Below are positions 1-6,159 of a stretch of DNA of 8,798 nt, piece by piece. Under the pieces are notes generated by a model. That model saw nothing but the letters and a program-made list of their open reading frames with translations, did no database searches and was not told the DNA's origin. Source of the DNA: Pseudomonadota bacterium (lineage in GTDB: Bacteria > Bdellovibrionota > Bdellovibrionia > Bdellovibrionales > JAEYZS01); assembly GCA_023427925.1 (NCBI GenBank), contig JAEYZS010000193.1, positions 1 through 8,798 on the forward strand, given 5' to 3'. The number at the start of each line of letters is the position of its first letter. Positions within the stretch are counted from its first letter, which is position 1. A program made the position numbers and the translations under genes.

Positions 1-188
1 GTTATGCCCAATAGTCCCAACTCACCTAACTTTCGTAAAAGTGGTAAATTAAAAAGCTCATCCCGATCATGCTTGTGCGCTTGCGGCTCAACCTCAGATT
101 GAACGAAACTCTTTACACTTTCACGAAGCATTTTATGCTCTTCTGTCGGGTTATATAGGTCAAATTCCTTAAGGTTCACTTCAGACAT
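1..188 (-). CDS. Acyl-CoA dehydrogenase, N-terminal fragment (cut by window edge)
   Basis: Only the first 62 codons are present; the gene continues past base 1. The minus strand translates from an ATG at 188 as MSEVNLKEFDLYNPTEEHKM and goes on through LRESVKSFV, EVEPQA and LLRKLGELGLLGI. This is the usual opening of the alpha-helical N-terminal domain of the acyl-CoA dehydrogenase family, where 'EHxMLRESVRxFV' is followed by 'LGELGLLGI'. Known members are FAD enzymes that oxidise acyl-CoA thioesters to enoyl-CoA and pass electrons to electron-transfer flavoprotein. The start is supported by GGAGAG at 192-197, a few bases upstream. The substrate (isovaleryl, glutaryl, short or medium chain) cannot be judged because the catalytic and FAD-binding parts lie outside. 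It lies 94 bases downstream of the Smr gene on the same strand, so it may have its own promoter or belong to the same transcript. Confidence 0.85.
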   Translation of the reverse strand, partial: MSEVNLKEFDLYNPTEEHKMLRESVKSFVQSEVEPQAHKHDRDELFNLPLLRKLGELGLLGI

Positions 189-282
189 AAGCTCTCCATT
201 TTAGCGGTCTCAACAATAACTTTAAAAAACCAAAATACTGGGGTTTCGACAATGAAAATAGGGGCTTTTACCCTCTGCGACA

Positions 283-513
283 TCAGTTCATAAAGATGAT
301 AAGCACACCTTTGTTTGGCGTTTTGTTCACCATCTCAAATTGCCAATGAAAATTGCCTTTTTTTAAGTATTCCGAGACAGCTTTGAAAATTGCGCCGGTC
401 CCTTTACCCGTCATCACCTTTACACGCGGCTCTTTGGTAGAGCGATACAGAAACTGGTCTAACGCATCGATTGCTTCGTCAACAGAATAACCATGGAGAT
501 CGAGAGTTTTCAT
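283..513 (-). CDS. Stand-alone Smr-domain protein
   Basis: This 76-residue protein is almost entirely one Smr (small MutS-related) domain. The family's two marks are present: LDLHGYSVDEA at residues 4-14 (the LDxHG motif) and TGKGTGAI at about 35-42 (the GxGxG loop), followed by the usual helix and a final beta strand, GVLIIF. Smr domains occur at the C-terminus of MutS2 and as small free proteins; several have been shown to nick or cleave DNA or RNA, and the LDxHG histidine has been linked to activity. Which nucleic acid this one acts on, if any, cannot be read from sequence. The start at 513 is supported by AAGGA at 521-525, which overlaps the stop codon of the ferredoxin gene upstream. With only 11 bases between them, the two genes are very probably co-transcribed and perhaps translationally coupled. 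Confidence 0.88.
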   Translation of the reverse strand: MKTLDLHGYSVDEAIDALDQFLYRSTKEPRVKVMTGKGTGAIFKAVSEYLKKGNFHWQFEMVNKTPNKGVLIIFMN

Positions 514-524
514 AGTGAGATCCT

Positions 525-845
525 TTAAGTTGTCGCTTCGAGCGGAGTTTCTAGCTTTTCGGAAATGGCAGCCTTTAGAATTTCGATATCCGTAGTTTTC
601 AAGTTAAGATGCCACTCCGCCTGAGGGTAGATCGCAGTCACAATCCCTTGTTCGCAAAAATGGAGGCATCCTGAATTATTTATCCGAACCCTTTGGCCGT
701 ATGTTTTTAGTGCCCAAGCTTTTAATTCGTCTTTAAGCTTTTGGGAGCCCTTGTCTGCACAACAAGCGCGCCCTCCGTCTTTTTTATTGGTGCACACAAA
801 GACGTGACACTCGTATAAATTCTTCTCTTTTTTAGGTTCTGCCAT
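525..845 (-). CDS. Thioredoxin-like [2Fe-2S] ferredoxin
   Basis: The 106-residue protein matches the small thioredoxin-fold [2Fe-2S] ferredoxin family (related to the NuoE fold), not the plant-type ferredoxins. The cluster ligands are visible: HVFVCTN with Cys18, then a Gly-rich stretch ending in ACC (Cys28/Cys29, the second being the expected ligand), and NNSGCLHFCEQG with Cys60 and Cys64 in the family's CxxxC arrangement. IVTAIYP follows, as in relatives ('VVVYP'). It should be a soluble cytoplasmic electron carrier; its partners are unknown. Cys13 and the extra Cys28 are not needed for the cluster. The start is backed by AAAGGA ending about seven bases before the ATG. It is the first gene of a two-gene unit with the Smr protein and is divergent from the EamA transporter across only 58 bases, so the two promoters must be close together. 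Confidence 0.87.
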   Translation of the reverse strand: MAEPKKEKNLYECHVFVCTNKKDGGRACCADKGSQKLKDELKAWALKTYGQRVRINNSGCLHFCEQGIVTAIYPQAEWHLNLKTTDIEILKAAISEKLETPLEATT

Positions 846-892
846 TTACTTTGTCCTTTAACTTCATTATCTTCCTTTTTTCAAACTCACTC

Positions 893-897
893 AAGGA
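893..897 (+). promoter_or_regulatory. Ribosome binding site deciding the EamA start
   Basis: AAGGA stands six bases before the ATG at 904 but only three before the TTG at 901 that would give the longest frame. The spacing favours the ATG. Confidence 0.6.
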
Positions 898-903
898 TAA
901 TTG

Positions 904-1785
904 ATGGATCACTCTGTTTATGTTTATGCACTTTTAGCGACACTTTGCTTTTCTACTGCTTCCATTATTTTCACTGAGTTTGCAAATCGCACAAGCGCTG
1001 TTTGGGTAAACTACTGCAAAGCCCTTGTAGCAGCAACGTTCAGTGGGCTCACCGTACATTTCTTTATTGGATGGGAATCCGTTACACCTTACGCTGTATT
1101 TCTCTTTTTGTTGAGTGGATTTTTGGGTCTCAATATCGGCGATTATTTTATGATTAACGCCTTTCAGAGGATCGGCCCCGGACGAACACTTTTACTCTAT
1201 GGGTTTGAGCCTATCTTTGTGGGAACTGCCAGTTACTTTTTGTTTGGTCAATCCGTCAGCCCATACAAATTTCTTGCTATCTTTTTTATGATGGGCTGCT
1301 TAGTCACCTTCAGTTACGAGAAATTTAAAGAAAGTGGGCGCTGGGAGCTCAAAGGCTTCATGATGGCCCTGACATTTATCGTGTTGGATTCGATCGGACT
1401 TATCATGACTCGAATCGGATTTGATGGGAATCCAAATGTAGACCCCATCCAAGGTCATTTTATTAGAACTATGGGCGCAGTGATTGGCTTTTGGATTCTT
1501 GGAATGTTTTTACCTATTAACTTTATTAAAGTATTTAAGGGTATGACGATAAAAGCTCGCTCGATGATTTTCGCTGGTGCTTTTTTTGGAACTTTCCTTT
1601 CTCTTTCACTATTCTTCACTGCTGTAAAATCTGGTCATCTGGCAAGTGTGACTTCAATATCCATTACCGCACCTTTTTTTGCTACACTTGCAGAATGTAT
1701 TTACCATAAGAAGCTCCCTTCCAAATATCTCATTTTTGCGTTAATCCAATTTGTAATTGGTTTTTACATATTAATGACTTTTTAA
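904..1785 (+). CDS. EamA/DMT-family membrane transporter
   Basis: This 293-residue integral membrane protein has ten hydrophobic segments arranged as two five-helix halves, the hallmark of the drug/metabolite transporter superfamily with paired EamA domains. Half one runs from about residue 4 to 141 and half two from about 148 to 293. The join is the charged stretch SYEKFKESGRWELKG. The loop with GDYFMINAFQRIGPGRT and the following GFEPIF resembles the helix 3-4 region of EamA proteins, where a helix-breaking proline precedes helix 4. Members export or import amino acids, nucleotide sugars or other small metabolites at the inner membrane; the substrate here is not predictable. I start it at ATG 904 because AAGGA at 893-897 is better spaced from it than from TTG 901. 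It stands alone on the plus strand, divergent from the ferredoxin gene and convergent with the small unknown gene 51 bases beyond its stop. Confidence 0.88.
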   Translation: MDHSVYVYALLATLCFSTASIIFTEFANRTSAVWVNYCKALVAATFSGLTVHFFIGWESVTPYAVFLFLLSGFLGLNIGDYFMINAFQRIGPGRTLLLYGFEPIFVGTASYFLFGQSVSPYKFLAIFFMMGCLVTFSYEKFKESGRWELKGFMMALTFIVLDSIGLIMTRIGFDGNPNVDPIQGHFIRTMGAVIGFWILGMFLPINFIKVFKGMTIKARSMIFAGAFFGTFLSLSLFFTAVKSGHLASVTSISITAPFFATLAECIYHKKLPSKYLIFALIQFVIGFYILMTF

Positions 1786-1806
1786 AAGCTTGCGACAGTT
1801 GGCAAG
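1784..1806 (-). terminator. Possible weak intrinsic terminator between convergent genes
   Basis: On the minus strand CTTGC, an eight-base loop and GCAAG form a five-pair stem (1789-1793 with 1802-1806), followed at once by CTTTT. It lies about 30 bases after the stop of the small gene 1837-2169, the right place to end its transcript. The stem is short and the T run only four bases long, so this is tentative. On the plus strand no T run follows, so it would not obviously serve the EamA gene. Confidence 0.3.
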
Positions 1807-1822
1807 AGTTGGTTAAAGGCAA

Positions 1823-1838
1823 AATATTTTAAAATATT
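1823..1838. repeat. 16-base perfect AT palindrome
   Basis: AATATTTTAAAATATT reads the same on both strands and overlaps the last two bases read of the stop codon of the small minus-strand gene. It contains no G or C. It may be chance in AT-rich DNA, or an AU stem at the 3' end of the minus-strand message. Confidence 0.4.
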
Positions 1839-2169
1839 ATTTAAAGATAGAAAAGCAAGCCGAACTGGGAACGACCTCCGATTCCCAGCTCGAACTTTCG
1901 TATATCGTTGCAATTCCTCTTCCTTCTTTCCAATTCAATTTCGAAACTTCAGGCAAATTAGGCATCAACATGACTAACTTATTCATTGTGTTGTTGTAAG
2001 ATTCTGGTTGGATCAAGATCTTTTCTGTCGCTGGATCCACTATAGCTGTAGGCATGCCTATCGTCCGCAAATACTTTGCCACTTGAAAGACATCTGCTTC
2101 GGGTACAAATTCCATTTCTATTATCGCTGCTGCAAGTAGGGTTATGACTCCCTTAGTTGTCGTAGACAC
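1837..2169 (-). CDS. Unrecognised 110-residue protein
   Basis: I do not recognise this family. The protein begins MSTTTKGVITLLAAAIIE, a hydrophobic helix that runs directly into acidic residues, so neither a signal peptide nor a membrane anchor is convincing. The middle alternates predicted helices (ADVFQVAKYLRTIG) and strands (TAIVD, KILIQPE), consistent with a small soluble alpha/beta domain. The C-terminal third is Ser/Glu-rich and ends SSACFSIFK with a single cysteine. The longest frame starts at GTG 2181, which has no Shine-Dalgarno, but GGAGGA at 2174-2179 sits five bases before a second GTG at 2169, so I start there. A strong promoter lies upstream with an expected leader of about 44 bases. 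Codon use and composition resemble the neighbours. It stands alone between convergent EamA and the 3' end of nupC. That it is a real gene is supported by this promoter-RBS pair; its function is open. Confidence 0.68.
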   Translation of the reverse strand: MSTTTKGVITLLAAAIIEMEFVPEADVFQVAKYLRTIGMPTAIVDPATEKILIQPESYNNTMNKLVMLMPNLPEVSKLNWKEGRGIATIYESSSWESEVVPSSACFSIFK

Positions 2170-2173
2170 AAAA

Positions 2174-2179
2174 TCCTCC
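2174..2179 (-). promoter_or_regulatory. Ribosome binding site selecting the GTG start at 2169
   Basis: The minus strand reads GGAGGA, with five bases between GGAGG and GTG 2169. It overlaps the first codons of the longer frame beginning at GTG 2181, which itself lacks any such site, so the downstream start is the better choice. Confidence 0.65.
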
Positions 2180-2219
2180 ACTAAAGGAGAGATTTACCAC
2201 AAGGTACGAGTGCAAATAA

Positions 2220-2248
2220 GTTATATTAGTTTTATGACCAAATCTCAA
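2220..2248 (-). promoter_or_regulatory. Sigma-70-like promoter for the small unknown gene
   Basis: On the minus strand TTGAGA (2243-2248) and TATAAC (2220-2225) are separated by exactly 17 bases; each hexamer matches the sigma-70 consensus at five of six positions. Transcription would begin near 2213, leaving a leader of about 44 bases before GTG 2169. The promoter sits in the 104 bases between the nupC stop and this gene, so the gene can be expressed independently of nupC. An eight-base inverted repeat straddles the -35 element (listed separately). Confidence 0.6.
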
Positions 2249-2268
2249 ACGATGTGAAATTTTGGTCA
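2235..2268. repeat. Inverted repeat TGACCAAA / TTTGGTCA around a -35 element
   Basis: TGACCAAA at 2235-2242 is perfectly complementary to TTTGGTCA at 2261-2268, with an 18-base spacer. The arms lie on either side of the -35 hexamer (2243-2248) of the promoter for the small unknown gene, one arm within the -35/-10 spacer. That placement fits a repressor or activator operator. It also lies six bases after the nupC stop and could form a stem in that transcript, but no T run follows, so a terminator role is less likely. Confidence 0.45.
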
Positions 2269-2273
2269 CATAT

Positions 2274-3473
2274 TTAGATTAATAATCCAGCCACTGCAGC
2301 TGTCATTAGACAAACAAGAGTTCCACCCAACATGGCCTTCATACCATACTTTGCCAAGTCTTTTCTTCGCGAAGGGACAAGTCCACCAATTCCGCCGATT
2401 TGAATTGCAATCGAAGAAAAATTTGAAAATCCGCACAGAGCGTAAGTCGCAATAATAAACGAGCGTTCAGAAATAACTTCTTTTAAATCTTTCAAATCCA
2501 AATACGCAACAAATTCATTTAAGAACATTTTTTTGCCCAGTAACGTTCCCACCGTGACAGCATCAGACACCGGTACTCCGATTAAAAATGCAATCGGCGC
2601 AAAACACCAGCCTAATATTCTTTCAAATGTTAATGGTGCTCCGGCCACGTCAGGTAGAAATGCCAACATTCCATTCAAAAGGGCTGTCAGCGCAACAAAT
2701 ACGATCAACATTGCGGCAACATTTAGTGCGAGCTTAAGCCCATCTGTCGCTCCATTGCAGGCAGCATCGATGACGTTTTCACTTTGATTCTCTACTGAAA
2801 TAGTAACCGTTCCTTTTGTTACAGATTTTTCCGTTTCTGGTAAAAGAATCTTTGCACATACTAAAGCTGCTGGAGCCGACATTATTGAAGCTGCTAACAG
2901 ATGTCCGGCATCTACTCCAAAGCTCACATAGGCCGCCATAACTCCGCCTGCAACGGTTGCCATCCCACCCACCATCAGGCACATGAGCTCAGACTTGGTC
3001 ATGCTTTCAATATATGGCTTAACTACAAGAGGTGCTTCCGTTTGACCAACAAACACATTCGCACTTGCTGCCAAAGATTCTGCTCCAGACACATCCATGA
3101 CTTTCACCATCACTAAAGCTAAAACCTTTACGATCTTTTGAATAATTCCAAGATAAAACAAGATCGACATTAGAGCTGAGACAAAGATGATTGTGGGCAA
3201 CACTGAAAATGCAAAAAAATGCTCTCTAAATCCTTCTCCAAAAATCATGGCAGCACCAGCATTTGAAAAATCCAAAATGCTTGTGACAAAACCATTTACC
3301 TTTGAGAAAAGATAAATTCCCGGAGTGGTTTTAAGTACAAGGACTGCAAAAACAAATTGCAAAAGCAATCCAGAAATAACGAGTCTATAATTGATTTGTT
3401 TCCGATTAGACGAAAGTAGCCAACAGATTCCCAAGACCGCCATCAGGCCGACAAAACTAACGAGTCTATCCAT
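2274..3473 (-). CDS. nupC: NupC-type concentrative nucleoside transporter
   Basis: This 399-residue inner-membrane protein belongs to the concentrative nucleoside transporter family (SLC28/NupC), which imports nucleosides with a co-transported Na+ or H+. Length matches E. coli NupC (about 400). The segments run in family order: N-terminal helices, the gate region MIFGEGFREHFFAFSVLP (77-94), VFVGQTEAPLVVKPY (140-154), GVPVSDAVTVGTLLGKK (299-315), FLNEF (317-321) and GFSNFSSIAIQIGGIG (348-363). By comparison with the Vibrio cholerae CNT structure, QTE (144-146), Glu320, Asn351 and Ser354 correspond to the nucleoside-binding residues, and all are kept. A longer frame opens at 3584 but its first 37 residues are not family-like. 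ATG 3473 has GGGGAG seven bases upstream and begins directly with a transmembrane helix. It diverges from purK-purE, so uptake and synthesis of purines may be controlled together. Cation and nucleoside preference are not certain. Confidence 0.93.
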   Translation of the reverse strand: MDRLVSFVGLMAVLGICWLLSSNRKQINYRLVISGLLLQFVFAVLVLKTTPGIYLFSKVNGFVTSILDFSNAGAAMIFGEGFREHFFAFSVLPTIIFVSALMSILFYLGIIQKIVKVLALVMVKVMDVSGAESLAASANVFVGQTEAPLVVKPYIESMTKSELMCLMVGGMATVAGGVMAAYVSFGVDAGHLLAASIMSAPAALVCAKILLPETEKSVTKGTVTISVENQSENVIDAACNGATDGLKLALNVAAMLIVFVALTALLNGMLAFLPDVAGAPLTFERILGWCFAPIAFLIGVPVSDAVTVGTLLGKKMFLNEFVAYLDLKDLKEVISERSFIIATYALCGFSNFSSIAIQIGGIGGLVPSRRKDLAKYGMKAMLGGTLVCLMTAAVAGLLI

Positions 3474-3480
3474 GTGCTTA

Positions 3481-3486
3481 CTCCCC
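3481..3486 (-). promoter_or_regulatory. Ribosome binding site selecting the nupC start at 3473
   Basis: The minus strand reads GGGGAG within GAGGGGAG, seven bases before ATG 3473. This rules against the longer frame that would begin at 3584 inside the purK coding region. Confidence 0.7.
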
Positions 3487-3499
3487 TCGACAATAAAAG

Positions 3500-3512
3500 C
3501 TCTTTGAAAGAG
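3500..3512. repeat. Dyad CTCTTT-G-AAAGAG in the nupC/purK intergenic region
   Basis: A perfect six-base inverted repeat around one central base lies in the 102-base divergent region. Its centre is about 30 bases, close to three helical turns, from the second dyad at 3530-3543. The size and symmetry suit a binding site for a dimeric regulator, but it does not match the E. coli PurR operator or the Bacillus PurBox that I know. I could not place a convincing pair of promoter hexamers for either gene here. Confidence 0.35.
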
Positions 3513-3529
3513 ATTTTTAAGCAATCTAC

Positions 3530-3543
3530 CTATCTTGAGATAG
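3530..3543. repeat. Dyad CTATCT-TG-AGATAG in the nupC/purK intergenic region
   Basis: A perfect six-base inverted repeat around two central bases overlaps a TTGAGA (3535-3540) that could act as a -35 for purK, although the -10 at the proper distance (ATTGAT, 3558-3563) is poor. Such a position would suit an operator. Short dyads arise by chance, so this is suggestive only. Confidence 0.35.
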
Positions 3544-3575
3544 ACAAATAAGCAAGGATTGATTAAACCTTGATC

Positions 3576-4817
3576 ATGGAACAACCCAAACTCACTCTTG
3601 GAATCTTAGGTGGCGGTCAACTGGCTCAAATGCTTGTAGAAAACTCGCCCTTTCATGACCTTGAGATTTGCGTTTTTACTGATGTATTGGAATGCCCAGC
3701 TAAATACACTTCGGGCCAGCTCTTTAAAGGCTCCACAAAAGATCCTGAAGCACTAAGAAGATTTTTTCAAAAAGTAAACTTTGTTACATTTGAAAATGAA
3801 TTTATAGATTGCGAAGCTTTGGCACGAATGAAAGAAGAGTTTCCTAAAGTATTTATTCTTCCGTCGATTCCAAATATCCAAATTACACAAAATAAACTTT
3901 CTCAAAAATTCTTATTTCAGAAATTAAATCTTCCCACAGCAGGATTTTTTGCACTTGATCCTAAGATCGACGAGCCTTCGAGTTGGCTGCGATCACTTAT
4001 CGTAAAACCATTTTCGGCGGGCTTAAAAAATAATCGTTCCGAAAACAGTTTCTCTAAAGGATGCTTCATGTTGAAGAGAGCAATGGGAGGTTATGATGGT
4101 AAAGGCAATTTTGCTGTCAAAACTCTTGGTGATCTAGAAAAGGCCGTGGATTTTTGCCAAGCAACTCTTGTCGATAATTCCACCGTTTATGCGGAAGAGC
4201 TTATTCCCTTTGAGCGAGAACTTGCACAAGTTTATTCGCGCAGCATGAATGGAGATTTTATTGCTTATCCGCTCGTGATCTCCGAACAAGAAAAAAATGT
4301 TTGCAGGCTTGTATACGGACCTGCAACGGAATTTGGTATTGATAAATCTGTCGAAGCGAAAACTTCGCAAATTGGCAGGAAACTCGCCGAAGAGCTCCAA
4401 TTTGTTGGAACATTCGCAATCGAATACTTTTATGTCCAAGGTGAAGTGATCATCAATGAAATGGCTCCGCGGGTCCATAACTCTGGCCACTACTCCCTAG
4501 ATGCTTCTCCAGTAAATCAATTTGAAACTCATCTACGAGCTATTCTCGGATCTAAATTAAAACAACCATCGACTTATCCATTTTTTGCTATGAGAAATAT
4601 TCTTGGCTTAGAAGGTCTTGAACAGGACTTTGATTCAAGTGTTAAAGAAAGATTTCAAAAGTCTGAAGATGCTAAGGTTTATTGGTACAACAAGACAAAG
4701 ACCAAGAGTTTACGCAAACTCGGTCATATTAATACCATTTCAATGACAAAAGATGATTTAATGAGAAAGATAAAGTTAATGGAAGATATTGAAGTTAATT
4801 TCTGGAAAACTTTTTAA
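3576..4817 (+). CDS. purK: N5-carboxyaminoimidazole ribonucleotide synthase
   Basis: PurK uses ATP and bicarbonate to carboxylate AIR to N5-CAIR, which PurE then rearranges to CAIR in de novo purine synthesis (cytoplasm). The ATP-grasp layout is clear. It has the N-terminal nucleotide-fold loop [12 protein letters not shown] (9-20), VTFENEF (70-76), [11 protein letters not shown] (167-177), [15 protein letters not shown] (205-219), FAIEYF with Glu283, and [13 protein letters not shown] (294-306) with Glu295. Glu283 and Glu295 are the expected magnesium ligands. The C-terminal YWYNK and RKLGHI motifs are also typical. At 413 residues it is longer than E. coli PurK (about 355). Part of the excess is a Ser/Asn/Lys-rich insertion at roughly 131-165, just before the glycine-rich ATP loop. 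An in-frame stop at 3564 leaves TTG 3570 or ATG 3576 as starts. I prefer the ATG, but AAGGA (3554-3558) is far upstream (17 bases), so initiation looks weak. purE follows after 14 bases. Confidence 0.93.
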   Translation: MEQPKLTLGILGGGQLAQMLVENSPFHDLEICVFTDVLECPAKYTSGQLFKGSTKDPEALRRFFQKVNFVTFENEFIDCEALARMKEEFPKVFILPSIPNIQITQNKLSQKFLFQKLNLPTAGFFALDPKIDEPSSWLRSLIVKPFSAGLKNNRSENSFSKGCFMLKRAMGGYDGKGNFAVKTLGDLEKAVDFCQATLVDNSTVYAEELIPFERELAQVYSRSMNGDFIAYPLVISEQEKNVCRLVYGPATEFGIDKSVEAKTSQIGRKLAEELQFVGTFAIEYFYVQGEVIINEMAPRVHNSGHYSLDASPVNQFETHLRAILGSKLKQPSTYPFFAMRNILGLEGLEQDFDSSVKERFQKSEDAKVYWYNKTKTKSLRKLGHINTISMTKDDLMRKIKLMEDIEVNFWKTF

Positions 4818-4831
4818 AAAAGGACTTCTCT

Positions 4832-5335
4832 GTGAGTAAAAAACCAAAACCATTAGTCGCAATTATAATGGGATCAGATTCAGACTACCCCATCATGAAG
4901 GATGCGGAACAAGTTCTGAAAGAATTTAAGATCCCTTACGAAGCCAAAATAGTCTCAGCACATAGAACTCCAGATGAAATGTATGATTTTGCTAAAACGG
5001 CACTTAAAAATAATCTTAGAGTAATCATTGCCGGAGCCGGAGGTGCGGCCCATCTTCCAGGCATGGTTGCATCTTTAACAGAACTCCCCGTGATTGGTGT
5101 GCCCGTGGCCAATAGTGCGCTAGATGGCGAAGACTCTTTGCTTTCGATTGTCCAAATGCCAAAGGGTGTACCGGTGGCAACTGTTGCAATCAACAATGCT
5201 TACAATGCGGGATTACTAGCTGTCCAAATTTTAGCTGCAGGCGGAAAAAGTAAAAACGAGGATATTCTGAAGTTATTAACCAAGTACAAAAAATCGTTAA
5301 AAGAAAAAGTATTAAGAAAAAAAATAAAAAAATAA
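4832..5335 (+). CDS. purE: N5-carboxyaminoimidazole ribonucleotide mutase, class I PurE
   Basis: PurE moves the carboxyl group of N5-CAIR to C4 to give CAIR, the step after PurK. The 167-residue protein carries all family motifs: [12 protein letters not shown] (11-22), the phosphate-binding and active-site opening; SAHRTPDEM (42-50) with His44, the expected catalytic base; [12 protein letters not shown] (67-78); and GVPV followed by [20 protein letters not shown] (101-120). Adjacent purK marks it as the class I mutase and not the class II AIR carboxylase. It starts at GTG 4832, supported by AAGGA at 4820-4824, seven bases upstream. The purK stop lies 14 bases before it, so the pair is one operon. 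The C-terminus is an unusual lysine-rich tail ([14 protein letters not shown]) encoded by an A-rich stretch running into the intergenic region. Relatives I recall end near the preceding helix, so the tail is probably dispensable. Confidence 0.95.
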   Translation: MSKKPKPLVAIIMGSDSDYPIMKDAEQVLKEFKIPYEAKIVSAHRTPDEMYDFAKTALKNNLRVIIAGAGGAAHLPGMVASLTELPVIGVPVANSALDGEDSLLSIVQMPKGVPVATVAINNAYNAGLLAVQILAAGGKSKNEDILKLLTKYKKSLKEKVLRKKIKK

Positions 5336-5361
5336 AAAAATAATTTTAGAGTAATCTTTTT
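5326..5361. other. A/T tract between convergent purE and exported-protein genes
   Basis: The two genes end ten bases apart in a run of A tracts followed by a T6 run (5355-5360). The A-rich side gives long T runs on the minus strand just after the stop of the 5346-6107 gene. No GC stem is present; only weak A/T pairing can be drawn. It may help end transcription from both sides, but it is not a canonical terminator. Confidence 0.3.
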
Positions 5362-6107
5362 TCAGTTTGGAGCAATCCCTCAAAATATCTATTGATAACG
5401 CCTTCGAGGTTTTCTATCAGACCCTCTTCAACTTTGCTGCTAATGATTGAAACCAAACGCTCCCTGTCGGGCTCTCTTAAGAGCATATATCTCCTGTCAG
5501 CAAACAAGAGTTCATCAATTCTTTCATTTCGAATTTCTTTTGAGACTTGGGGTAGGTCACGGTAAGCACCAATTAAACTTATAGCTTGTCTTTTGGCCTC
5601 AACGTACTCGGTATTCTGTCGCACTCTTTCAGGAGTCAACTGGACAACTGTATCTGACACTTCGAGTGGTTCGATCCTTCCTCTTTCTTTGGCAAAGATC
5701 GAAGCCATGACAACGATATTTTCTACAACAATCCGATGTGTGGATAAGACTTGGGGCGAGATATTCACTAAGTCATCAATCAAATTCTGAAAACCCAGAT
5801 CCATAATTAACTTTTGCTCATGTGTTTGCGCAAGACGTTCAGGCTCTGGTCGTACCTCTTCTACAATTTTTAGAACTTTTAAGTTGTGAGTGTACTTTCC
5901 TTGAGAGAGTGAGTTTTTGTATTCTTCCCTCACTTCAGTGATTTTTTTCAGAAAGTTATGACTCAACAAGACTCTTTCCAATTCATATTTAAAGCTATTC
6001 GGACTTTGGCGAGAGGCACTGCTAAAGAGACCCACACAAACATTATTTGCTAAAGTCGGAATTGAAAAAAGAACGACAGAGAATAGTATCGAAAAATTTT
6101 TTGACAT
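5346..6107 (-). CDS. Unrecognised exported protein with signal peptide
   Basis: I do not recognise this family. The 253-residue product opens with a classic Sec signal peptide: MSKNF, a hydrophobic core ILFSVVLFSIP and a likely cleavage site TLA|NN at about residue 20. Cys24 follows but is not in a lipobox, so a lipoprotein is unlikely and a periplasmic or secreted protein is expected. The mature part is strongly charged and looks mostly helical (for example VSKEIRNERIDELLFADRRY, then LREPDRERLVSIISSKVEE), with no transmembrane segment, no catalytic motif I can name and no repeat. The start at 6107 is backed by AGGAG (6117-6121), which lies partly in the loop of a perfect eight-pair hairpin. 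It is 52 bases downstream of the esterase gene on the same strand and could be last in that cluster. It is convergent with purE, ten bases apart. Confidence 0.75.
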   Translation of the reverse strand: MSKNFSILFSVVLFSIPTLANNVCVGLFSSASRQSPNSFKYELERVLLSHNFLKKITEVREEYKNSLSQGKYTHNLKVLKIVEEVRPEPERLAQTHEQKLIMDLGFQNLIDDLVNISPQVLSTHRIVVENIVVMASIFAKERGRIEPLEVSDTVVQLTPERVRQNTEYVEAKRQAISLIGAYRDLPQVSKEIRNERIDELLFADRRYMLLREPDRERLVSIISSKVEEGLIENLEGVINRYFEGLLQTEKRLL

Positions 6108-6110
6108 TCA

Positions 6111-6131
6111 GTAATACTCCTAAAGTATTAC
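6111..6131 (-). promoter_or_regulatory. Hairpin enclosing the Shine-Dalgarno of the exported-protein gene
   Basis: On the minus strand GTAATACT, a five-base loop TTAGG and AGTATTAC form a perfect eight-pair stem. The Shine-Dalgarno AGGAG begins in the loop and runs into the descending stem; the ATG lies three bases past the hairpin. In the message this could partly hide the ribosome binding site, and as DNA the same dyad could be an operator. The symmetry is seen directly; any control function is inference. Confidence 0.5.
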
Positions 6132-6159
6132 CCCAATATTGAACTACCAATGGATCTGG

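Noticed and set aside
251..282. Possible terminator GGGTAAAAGCCCC after the Smr gene (minus strand)
   Set aside because: Only three G-C pairs can form before a mismatch, and the following T run is short and interrupted, so it is too weak to call.
846..903. Divergent promoters between the ferredoxin and EamA genes
   Set aside because: Some promoter must exist here or nearby, but I could not find a hexamer pair with acceptable spacing on either strand.
2533..3116. Open frames on both strands inside nupC (about 67-84 residues)
   Set aside because: They lie wholly within a well-supported CNT transporter gene, have no family features and no RBS, and are frame shadows.
3474..3584. 37-residue N-terminal extension of nupC
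   Set aside because: It overlaps the purK start, is not hydrophobic in the family pattern, and a better RBS precedes ATG 3473.
4134..4490. 118-residue open frame antisense to purK
   Set aside because: It lies entirely opposite conserved ATP-grasp coding sequence and shows no domain or RBS, so it is a shadow.
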